64,000 nucleotides of DNA, from the NCBI RefSeq assembly GCF_001561995.1, contig NZ_LLWC01000010.1:1-64000 (forward strand), in the 5' to 3' direction. A model generated the notes under the pieces. That model had not been told where the DNA came from, searched no databases, and saw nothing but the letters and a program-made list of their open reading frames with translations. This stretch comes from Polycladidibacter hongkongensis. Lineage in GTDB: Bacteria > Pseudomonadota > Alphaproteobacteria > Rhizobiales > Stappiaceae. Positions 54,769 to 62,042 of this stretch are shown piece after piece. A program made the translations under genes and the position numbers. How positions within the stretch are numbered: the first letter of the stretch is position 1; each line of letters starts with the position of its first letter.

Positions 54769-56595
54769 CTACTCCACAGTTACGGATTTTGCCAGATTTC
54801 GGGGCTGGTCGACATCAGTGCCCATGAAGACAGCTGTATGATAGGACAGCAGCTGGAGCGGGATCGCGTAGGCTATGGGGCTGACAAGCTCTCCCATGGA
54901 CGGCATCGAGATCACTTCTCCCTGTTCCAAGCCAGAAGCCGCAGCACCCGCCTCGTCTGTAAGCAACAAAATGCGCCCACCGCGCGCGGCGACCTCCTGC
55001 ATGTTCGACACAGTCTTGTCGTAGATGCCATCATGCGGTGCGACGACAATAACTGGCATATCCTCATCGATGAGTGCGATCGGCCCGTGCTTTAGCTCAC
55101 CGGCAGCGTAACCTTCCGCATGGATATAAGAAATCTCTTTTAGCTTTATCGCGCCCTCCAGCGCCAAGGGGTAGTTGGTGCCGCGGCCAAGATAAAGCGC
55201 ATTTTTCGCCTTAGACATGGCCTGCGCCAGTTTCTCGATTGCGGCTTCACTCTTCAGCGCTTGCAAACACAAGGTTGGCGCTTCGATAAGCTGGGCGACC
55301 AGCTTCTGTTCCTCTTCTTGGCTCAGTACGCCGCGCTGACGCCCGGCATGGATGGCGAGCGCTGCAAGAACGGTAAGCTGGCAGGTGAATGCCTTGGTGG
55401 AAGCAACACCGATCTCTGGACCTGCGATGGTTGGAAACACCACATTCGCTTCGCGGGCAATGGTGGATTCTGGCACGTTGACAACCGCGCCGATTTGCAT
55501 GCCTTCTTGCTTGCAGTAGCGCAGCGAGGCCAGCGTGTCCGCTGTTTCCCCGGATTGGGAAACGAAAAGCGCCAGATCACCTGCCTTTAGTGGCATTTCA
55601 CGGTAGCGGAATTCGGAGGCGATATCGATATCAACGGGCAGCCTTGCGTATTTTTCGAACCAGTATTTTGCTGTCAGGCCTGCATAATAGGCTGTGCCGC
55701 ATGCACAAATGACAAGCCGGTCGATCGCGGCAAAGTCAAAGGATGTGCCTTCTGGAAGCTTTGTGGATTTGCTGGCAAAATCCACATAGGCGGTCAGCGA
55801 ATGACCAATGACCTCGGGCTGCTCGTGGATTTCCTTGGCCATAAAGTGGCGATAATTGCCTTTGTCCATCATTGAGGCCGAGACCATGGACGTTTGCACT
55901 GCACGCGCAACCTGCTGGCCAGCGGCATTATAGATCTGCGCGCCTGCCCGCGTCAGCACGGCATAATCCCCTTCTTCAAGGTAGCAGACCTTGTCGGTAA
56001 AGGGAGACAACGCGATTGCATCGGAACCGAGGAACATTTCCCCCTCGCCATAGCCCACTGCCAGTGGCGAGCCGCGCCGGGCACCAATCAATAGATTGTC
56101 TTCCCCTTCAAACAGGATTGCCAGCGAGAACGCGCCTTTGAGACGGGCAAGAACGCTTTCCACCGCCGCTTGTGGCGTTTTTCCGGCTGCGCGCTCGGCC
56201 GCAATCAAGTGCACCACCACTTCGGTATCAGTATCACTGCTCAATTGCGCACCGGCAGCCAACACCTCAGCGCGCAACTCAAGATAGTTTTCGATAATGC
56301 CGTTGTGAACCAAGGCAACGCCATCAGCCATGTGCGGATGGGCGTTTTCCACGGACGGGGCGCCATGGGTGGCCCAACGGGTGTGGCCAATGCCGCTTTT
56401 GCCAGCACATGGGTCACCTTCAAGCACAGCTTGAAGATTACGCAGTTTTCCTTTTGCGCGCAGGCGCTTGAGCTGCCCGGTCTCCAAAGTGGCGATACCG
56501 GCTGAATCATAGCCGCGATATTCCAAACGTTTGAGCGCATCGACCAGCAATGGGGCGACGAGGGTTTGCCCAAGAATACCAATAATTCCGCACAT
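54769..56595 (-). CDS. glmS: Glutamine-fructose-6-phosphate aminotransferase GlmS
   Basis: A 608-residue enzyme making glucosamine-6-phosphate, the first committed step to UDP-GlcNAc. The nucleophile Cys2 is exposed in MCGIIGILG (ATG at 56595); the glutaminase domain has GHTRWATHGAPSVENAHPH; two SIS domains hold ICACGTAYYAGLTAKYWFE and FVSQSGETADTLASLRYCK. It ends QPRNLAKSVTVE, the catalytic C-tail. glmU lies upstream on the same strand across about 180 bases. No glmS ribozyme is seen. Confidence 0.98.
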   Translation of the reverse strand: MCGIIGILGQTLVAPLLVDALKRLEYRGYDSAGIATLETGQLKRLRAKGKLRNLQAVLEGDPCAGKSGIGHTRWATHGAPSVENAHPHMADGVALVHNGIIENYLELRAEVLAAGAQLSSDTDTEVVVHLIAAERAAGKTPQAAVESVLARLKGAFSLAILFEGEDNLLIGARRGSPLAVGYGEGEMFLGSDAIALSPFTDKVCYLEEGDYAVLTRAGAQIYNAAGQQVARAVQTSMVSASMMDKGNYRHFMAKEIHEQPEVIGHSLTAYVDFASKSTKLPEGTSFDFAAIDRLVICACGTAYYAGLTAKYWFEKYARLPVDIDIASEFRYREMPLKAGDLALFVSQSGETADTLASLRYCKQEGMQIGAVVNVPESTIAREANVVFPTIAGPEIGVASTKAFTCQLTVLAALAIHAGRQRGVLSQEEEQKLVAQLIEAPTLCLQALKSEAAIEKLAQAMSKAKNALYLGRGTNYPLALEGAIKLKEISYIHAEGYAAGELKHGPIALIDEDMPVIVVAPHDGIYDKTVSNMQEVAARGGRILLLTDEAGAAASGLEQGEVISMPSMGELVSPIAYAIPLQLLSYHTAVFMGTDVDQPRNLAKSVTVE

Positions 56596-56774
56596 AGGAA
56601 GCTCCAACTAAAATAAAGCGCGTCGGCTCGCGCCATAAGACCAATTTTGTTTTTTGTTAGTGCAGGTCTTTGCACAAAGCTAATCAATCAATCTTGCGGT
56701 TTCTTACAGAAGCAACAAAGCGCCATATCAGGCGCCTTGTTCATGCTTTGCTATAGAGTCCGCTTTCCGTGTTA

Positions 56775-58136
56775 TTATTTTGTTTTTGCGCGCTTTTTTG
56801 CCTCAAGCCTTGCGCGAATGCGCGGGGCGGCCCCCTCTTTGTTCTCTTGCTGCGGGCGGGCGATTGCCAAAGCATCCTGTGGAACATTGCGGGTTAGCGT
56901 AGAGCCAGCTGCGGAGGTTACGCCATCACCGATGCTTAACGGCGCTACCAAAATCGAGTTAGAGCCGATAAAGCAATTCTCGCCTATCTGGGTTTTGTGT
57001 TTCAGATAGCCATCATAGTTGCAGGTGATTGTGCCGGCACCAATATTGGTCTTACTGCCAATACTCGCATCACCGATATACGAGAGGTGATTGACTTTGG
57101 CTCCTTGTGCAATCTCGGCGTTCTTGATCTCGACAAAATTACCGATGCGCGCACCTTCTCCGATGTTTGCGCCGGGACGCAGGCGTGCATAAGGGCCGAT
57201 GGTCGCCTGCGCAGCGACGTTGCAGTGTTCTAGATGTGAGAATGCACGGATCGAAGCGCCGCTGGCCACCTCTACGGCAGGACCAAACACCACATTCGGC
57301 TCTACTAGGACATCCGGGGCGAGCTGCGTATCATATGAGAAATAGACCGTCTCTGGCGCTTGCAAGGTGACGCCACCAAGCATGGCTGCAGTTCGTTTGC
57401 GCGTTTGGAAGACAGCTTCACAGGCGGCAAGCTGTGCGCGGTTATTGATGCCCTGCACCTCCTCTTCCGGTGCTGTGGCGACGACAACGGATAGCCCAAG
57501 ATTGACCGCGTGCTCTACCGCGTCTGTGAGGTAAAACTCTTCATTGGCGTTGTCATTGGTGATCATGGCCAGCAGTTTTTGCAAGTGCTCTGCCTTAAAG
57601 GCCATGATTCCCGCATTACAGAGGGTGACTTGGCGCTCTGCTTCACTGGCGTCCTTGTGCTCACGAATGGCAACCAGCTCATCGCCTTGCATAAGAAGGC
57701 GGCCATAGCCGGTTGGGTCTTTTGCCTCAAACCCCAGTACGGCAAGCGCTGCGCCTTGACTCAGCTTTTCCCGCAGCAAAGCAAAGCTCTGTGCCTGCAC
57801 CAAGGGCGTATCGCCAAAAACAACAAGGACATCGCCCTGAAACCCGCTAAACGCAGGCTCTGCCGCGCGTAAAGCATCGGCGGTGCCTTGCCGGTTGACC
57901 TGCACATAGGTAGAGGCTGCATGATCCATCTGGGCAACCACAGCCTCAAGCTGCGGCATATCCGGGCCCACAACAACTGCTGTTCTATCTGCCCCTGCCG
58001 CATTGACCGCCTGCATAACATGACCAACAAGTGGTAAGCCGCCAATTTCGTGGAGTACTTTTGGCAGCTCGGATTTCATTCGAGTGCCAAGCCCGGCGGC
58101 TAATACAACAGCGAGGCAATGCGGTTTTTGCGCCAT
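56775..58136 (-). CDS. glmU: Bifunctional UDP-GlcNAc pyrophosphorylase GlmU
   Basis: A 453-residue enzyme acetylating glucosamine-1-phosphate and adding UMP. The uridyltransferase half has VVLAAGLGTRMKSELPKVLH and the substrate loop GYGRLLMQGDELVAIREHKD; the C-terminal left-handed beta-helix carries hexapeptide repeats (IGPYARLRPGANIGEGARIG), NHLSYIGDASIGSKTNIGAG and TITCNYDGYLKHKT for acetyltransfer. It is upstream of glmS and ends with a short basic tail. Confidence 0.97.
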   Translation of the reverse strand: MAQKPHCLAVVLAAGLGTRMKSELPKVLHEIGGLPLVGHVMQAVNAAGADRTAVVVGPDMPQLEAVVAQMDHAASTYVQVNRQGTADALRAAEPAFSGFQGDVLVVFGDTPLVQAQSFALLREKLSQGAALAVLGFEAKDPTGYGRLLMQGDELVAIREHKDASEAERQVTLCNAGIMAFKAEHLQKLLAMITNDNANEEFYLTDAVEHAVNLGLSVVVATAPEEEVQGINNRAQLAACEAVFQTRKRTAAMLGGVTLQAPETVYFSYDTQLAPDVLVEPNVVFGPAVEVASGASIRAFSHLEHCNVAAQATIGPYARLRPGANIGEGARIGNFVEIKNAEIAQGAKVNHLSYIGDASIGSKTNIGAGTITCNYDGYLKHKTQIGENCFIGSNSILVAPLSIGDGVTSAAGSTLTRNVPQDALAIARPQQENKEGAAPRIRARLEAKKRAKTK

Positions 58137-58457
58137 GATCAGGTCTTTCTAAATCTTATGCTGAGGGAGCTCACGAGTCAGCTGGAGCCTTGATGATCTT
58201 CTTAGCAAATATTGGTCTACATACCAGTGTTTGCAGTGCATTCCTAATTGCCTGAGAGGCCGTACTCTCACTTTTTTCACTGTATTATCTCGGTAAATCT
58301 AGCAGCAGGCGGCTTTCTGCGCGCTCCTTCTGGTTTACCACCGATTAAAAACAGGATACCAATAGGCCGTTAACCATACCTAGAGATTCTTGAGATGATA
58401 CAGTTTCTAAGAGGCTCTCGGTTGGCAGTGTGGATTTGGCATCGCTCGTTATCCTGA
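58137..58457. other. Intergenic stretch between glmU and the SPOR-like gene
   Basis: Divergent promoter space of 321 bases. It contains GAGAG-gccgta-CTCTC (58254-58269) followed by TTTTTT on the plus strand, a small terminator-like hairpin that precedes no known plus-strand gene end. The minus-strand sequence CTCTCAGGCAATTAGGA at 58242-58258 resembles the 3' half of a glycine-riboswitch core, but the rest of the aptamer is absent. No gene seen. Confidence 0.4.
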
Positions 58458-59429
58458 GTGCAGCTGACTTGTTGTCAGGATAAAGAGGCTGGTGGATTGA
58501 GTATTCGTTGGAAAGCAGTCACAAGCGTGATTTCGGATAGGTTTGTCACCCTTCTGCGCGGTCTTCAAGACTTCGCCAAGCACCAACCGGTTGTTGCCGG
58601 ATGGGGAGCTGGAGCGGCTTGTTGCGGTTTGACTTGCTTGCTGATCATTGCGTATTCAAGTTCAACTCAGACACAGCCTCTTGAACGCGCCCCTCGTGCG
58701 GCTGCGGTGGTTACCCTGCCTGCTGCCGGAGACGTTCACATCACAGGCGGCGTCGCCCCCACGGACGATTTCATACCCGAGACAACAGCGGCGCGCGCGG
58801 CAAGCATCGGGTTAACACATGCGGCGCCAGCAGGCGCAGTACCTTCCGGGGCAGAGCAGTTTTCAGCTGAAGTTGAAGCGCTGCGGTTTGCCTTGGTGAA
58901 CCTTCGGCTTGAGATCGAGCAGTTGCAACAGCAAAACCAGCAGCTCTCCTCACAATTGCAAGATAAAACAAGGCAGCCGGCGGAAAGCGGCGCGCTTTCA
59001 CAATCGAGCCAACGCGGACAGAGCCTCAGCCCCACACCACCGGCACAAGTGGATGAAGGGAGCGGCGTCGGTCGCGCAGCAAAAAGCAGCATGACGAACA
59101 GCAATTTGCTGACGCTGGCAAGCTTTAAACCCGCTGCCTCAAGCAGTCAGGTTGCTCTTGGAGCCACAAAAATCAAGCGGACGCGCTTCGCGCTTGATCT
59201 CGGGACCTTTACAAATCTCAAGGCTCTGCAACTGCACTGGAACAAGCTACAGCAGCTGCATGCAGAAATGCTTAGCGATCTAGCATTGGATGCTCGCCCA
59301 TTAGGCGCCTTTGAAGGCAGTCCCGGCTATCGGCTGGTGGCAGGGCCACTTTACAACGCGGCAGATGCTGCATTGCTGTGCGCGACGCTTGGCAAAAGCG
59401 GTGAGGATTGCAAGCCAACAGCTTTTTGA
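58458..59429 (+). CDS. Membrane-anchored coiled-coil protein with a SPOR-like C-terminus
   Basis: A protein of about 323 residues. A single helix near residues 48-66 (AGAACCGLTCLLIIAYSSST) is followed by an Ala/Pro-rich region, a coiled coil at about 135-170 (RLEIEQLQQQNQQLSSQLQD), a disordered Ser/Gln linker, and a C-terminal domain (FALDLGTFTNLKALQLHWNK, PGYRLVAGPLYNAADAALLC) similar in pattern to SPOR peptidoglycan-binding domains. The start is unclear: GTG 58458, or TTG 58497 with GAGGCTGGTGGA upstream. This makes it a candidate envelope or septal protein; no family can be named. Confidence 0.65.
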   Translation: MQLTCCQDKEAGGLSIRWKAVTSVISDRFVTLLRGLQDFAKHQPVVAGWGAGAACCGLTCLLIIAYSSSTQTQPLERAPRAAAVVTLPAAGDVHITGGVAPTDDFIPETTAARAASIGLTHAAPAGAVPSGAEQFSAEVEALRFALVNLRLEIEQLQQQNQQLSSQLQDKTRQPAESGALSQSSQRGQSLSPTPPAQVDEGSGVGRAAKSSMTNSNLLTLASFKPAASSSQVALGATKIKRTRFALDLGTFTNLKALQLHWNKLQQLHAEMLSDLALDARPLGAFEGSPGYRLVAGPLYNAADAALLCATLGKSGEDCKPTAF

Positions 59430-59655
59430 CTTGGTGGTACACTTCATTTTATCCACTCCACATCATTTCAATATTACTCAATTATATGGCTCTTTCTTTT
59501 TAGAGGCACACGTACGGCAACATATTGCCTCTATTGCACTTTTCAGGGTTTATCCTGATTATACAACGATCTTGAAGTTGATTATTCCACAGTAGTCGCA
59601 TCAAGCCATTGCAACGTATGCTGCTGCTACTAAATCAGATAGAAAGCTTAGTCTA

Positions 59656-60585
59656 ATGATCGCCGCACAATCGCCATTCTTGCGAACCTTGCCAATTTTG
59701 CTCGTTATGCCTTTGTTTATGAGCAGCAACCTCGTCGTTGGTCGCGCTGCGGTTGAGGCCACCGGCCCGTTTGCTCTTGCCTTTTTTCGCTGGCTGTTTG
59801 CCCTAATCATTCTCGCACCATTTATCATCGGCGACTTGAAACGCGATTGGGCGCTGTTGCTACGAAATTGGGGGGAACTGCTTTTCCTCGGATTTTTGGC
59901 AATGTGGATTTGTGGGGCACTGGTTTATGTGGGCCTTGCCCGCACCACGGCAACCAACGCAACATTGATCTATTCCAGCGCGCCGGTGGCCATTTTGTTT
60001 CTCGATTGGCTGATAAACAGACGTGCTATCAAGCTGCGTGAAGGGATTGGCATTGTTGCAGCGCTATTGGGTGTAACCATCATCGTTGCAAAAGGTGAGT
60101 TAGGGGCTTTGCTGCAACTACGTTTGGGGGGCGGCGATGCGCTTATCGTTTTGGCAACAGTTTGTTGGGCTCTTTATTCCATTCGCCTTAAAGGCAGCGA
60201 GCTGGGTAGCGCAGCCACCACATCCGTTTTTTTTGCTGTGGCTTCATTTGGCGTTGTCTTGCTGGCCCCATTTATGCTTTATGAGGCATTCGTCCCAACA
60301 AGTGCGATGCACGTGCCCTTGCCATCTTCGCCAAGTGTTTGGATTTCAATCAGTGCGCTGGCGTTGTTTGCCTCTGTGTTGGCATTTTTAAGCTACCAGT
60401 ACGGAATTAAACAGGTTGGAGCGTCAGTTGCGGGATTGTTTATGTACCTCATGCCACCTTATGGCGTTGGCATGTCACTTATATTTCTTGAGGAGCAAGC
60501 GCACGCCTATCACCTTGCAGGTTTTGCCGGGGTGATGATAGGGCTGCTGCTTGCCACGTTACCAGCACGTTTTTTTAGGCACTAA
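59656..60585 (+). CDS. EamA-type (DMT superfamily) transporter
   Basis: A 309-residue membrane protein with ten predicted helices in two EamA repeats. The first repeat has LVVGRAAVEATGPFALAFFR, the typical EamA helix; the second repeat has FLSYQYGIKQVGASVAGLFM and YLMPPYGVGMSLIFLEEQ. Relatives export amino acids, nucleosides or other metabolites. The substrate is unknown. It is convergent with ccdA, 11 bases away. Confidence 0.9.
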   Translation: MIAAQSPFLRTLPILLVMPLFMSSNLVVGRAAVEATGPFALAFFRWLFALIILAPFIIGDLKRDWALLLRNWGELLFLGFLAMWICGALVYVGLARTTATNATLIYSSAPVAILFLDWLINRRAIKLREGIGIVAALLGVTIIVAKGELGALLQLRLGGGDALIVLATVCWALYSIRLKGSELGSAATTSVFFAVASFGVVLLAPFMLYEAFVPTSAMHVPLPSSPSVWISISALALFASVLAFLSYQYGIKQVGASVAGLFMYLMPPYGVGMSLIFLEEQAHAYHLAGFAGVMIGLLLATLPARFFRH

Positions 60586-60596
60586 GCAAGCCCAAA

Positions 60597-61331
60597 CTAC
60601 CCCACCTGAGATAGCGCCGGGAACCATTCAAGTAACTGAAAAGACAGCCATTGAATGGCTCCCGTCAAAAAGGCAATTCCCGTAAGCACGAGGACGCCGC
60701 CCATAACCTTCTCAACGGTTTCCAAATGACGGCGAAAACGGACCATAAAGCCAAGAAATGCGCGCGCGAACAGTGCTGCAAGCAGGAACGGCAGGCCAAT
60801 ACCCAATGAATATGCGGAAAGCAGTATTGCCCCCTGCCCTACAGTCTCTTTCGCCCCGGCAACAAACAGCACCGATGACAAGACCGGCCCGATGCAGGGC
60901 GTCCACCCAAAGCCGAACGCCAGCCCCATGGCGTAGGCACCCAGCAAATTGCCACGGCTGGAGACTTGCAGGCGCGCTTCGCGGTAGAACAAACCAATGC
61001 GGAAGACACCAAGAAAATGCAGCCCCATTACGATTATGAACACCCCAGCGACCTTCGCCAGAACATCAGAATAGGCAAGCAGGCTTTGACCGATAACAGA
61101 GGCCGTGGCGCCTAGAGACACAAAGACCGTTGAAAAGCCCAGAACAAATACAAGTGCTGCCATAAACACCTTGGCACTGGTGCCGGCACTGCGCGTATCG
61201 GCCTGCATGTCTTCCGCAGAAAGGCCCGCAACATAACCAAGGTAAGGTGGGACAAGTGGTAAGACACAAGGGGAAATAAAAGATAACACCCCGCCTAAAA
61301 AGGCTCCAAATAGACTGACTTGCTCAAGCAT
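60597..61331 (-). CDS. ccdA: Cytochrome c biogenesis protein CcdA
   Basis: A 244-residue six-helix membrane protein that carries reducing equivalents from cytoplasmic thioredoxin to periplasmic thiol proteins for haem attachment to cytochrome c. The two redox Cys sit in SFISPCVLPLVPPYLGYVAG and FGFGWTPCIGPVLSSVLFVA. The length and layout match CcdA rather than the longer DsbD. No ccm genes are adjacent, so it stands alone here. Confidence 0.95.
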   Translation of the reverse strand: MLEQVSLFGAFLGGVLSFISPCVLPLVPPYLGYVAGLSAEDMQADTRSAGTSAKVFMAALVFVLGFSTVFVSLGATASVIGQSLLAYSDVLAKVAGVFIIVMGLHFLGVFRIGLFYREARLQVSSRGNLLGAYAMGLAFGFGWTPCIGPVLSSVLFVAGAKETVGQGAILLSAYSLGIGLPFLLAALFARAFLGFMVRFRRHLETVEKVMGGVLVLTGIAFLTGAIQWLSFQLLEWFPALSQVG

Positions 61332-61547
61332 AATTGTTTTTTCGCATCCTCTTGCAAGGCACCGCGATGCCTCTAGCTTGAAAGCTCTATAACAAAAAAG
61401 ACACGGGCTTCACAGAGAAAAGCAACAGAGCAGCAAGCGCGTGAATACGCTTTACACTCACATCTTTGCGAACGCGCAATGACCATGGCTCGCTGGAAAC
61501 TAAGGGGAACAGTTGCTAGCGGGTACAAACAATGCTGAAACAATGAA

Positions 61548-61572
61548 AAAGGCCCGACTAGATGCCGGGCCT
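61548..61572 (-). terminator. Terminator downstream of the universal stress protein gene
   Basis: On the minus strand GGCCCGGCATC...TCGGGCC forms a six-base or longer stem (GGCCCG/CGGGCC) followed by TTTTTC. It ends the TRAP permease-usp unit. Confidence 0.8.
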
Positions 61573-61584
61573 TCGTTCTTGCGG

Positions 61585-62022
61585 TTAGGTTTCTTCGCGA
61601 ACCACCATGACCGATTGCTTCGCATGCCGGACTACTCGGGCAGCGTTCGGCCCGAGTAGATAGTCCTTAAGCTCGGGCCGGTGCGAGGACAATACGATCA
61701 GATCGCACGCAAGCTTATCTGCTGCGTTAATGATCTCCTCGTAAATCGTCCCGTGAGCCACATGCCCCTGCACATCCATACCTTCTTCGGGTAACTCAGC
61801 ATCAAGCAGTTCTTCCAGTGCCTGCCGGGTACGTTCAAGAGCCTTTGCTTCAAACTCCTTCCCAAAGTACCCGCCAACCAGCGCCTTACCAAAACTTGGG
61901 ACGACTGCCACGATGTGCAGCTGCGCCTCGTAGTTTTTTGCCATATCAAGCGCGACAGGCAACGCCCGCTTGCACACGGTTTCCTCATTTAAATCAAGAG
62001 GAAGTAGGATCTTTTTGAACAT
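61585..62022 (-). CDS. Universal stress protein paired with a TRAP transporter (TeaD-like)
   Basis: A 145-residue UspA-fold protein: FKKILLPLDLNEETVCKRAL at the start and DLIVLSSHRPELKDYLLGPN then ARVVRHAKQSVMVVRE at the end, an ATP-binding motif of the kind seen in TeaD. In Halomonas, TeaD is encoded with the ectoine TRAP transporter TeaABC and tunes its activity. Here the gene starts 20 bases after the stop of a fused TRAP permease, so the same control role is a fair inference. Confidence 0.9.
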   Translation of the reverse strand: MFKKILLPLDLNEETVCKRALPVALDMAKNYEAQLHIVAVVPSFGKALVGGYFGKEFEAKALERTRQALEELLDAELPEEGMDVQGHVAHGTIYEEIINAADKLACDLIVLSSHRPELKDYLLGPNAARVVRHAKQSVMVVREET

Positions 62023-62042
62023 ATCTGTTCCCGTTCCTTTGC

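Noticed and set aside
58242-58258. Glycine-riboswitch-like fragment CTCTCAGGCAATTAGGA upstream of glmU
   Set aside because: Only the 3' half-motif is present; the partner helix and the GCCGAAGG-type core are missing.
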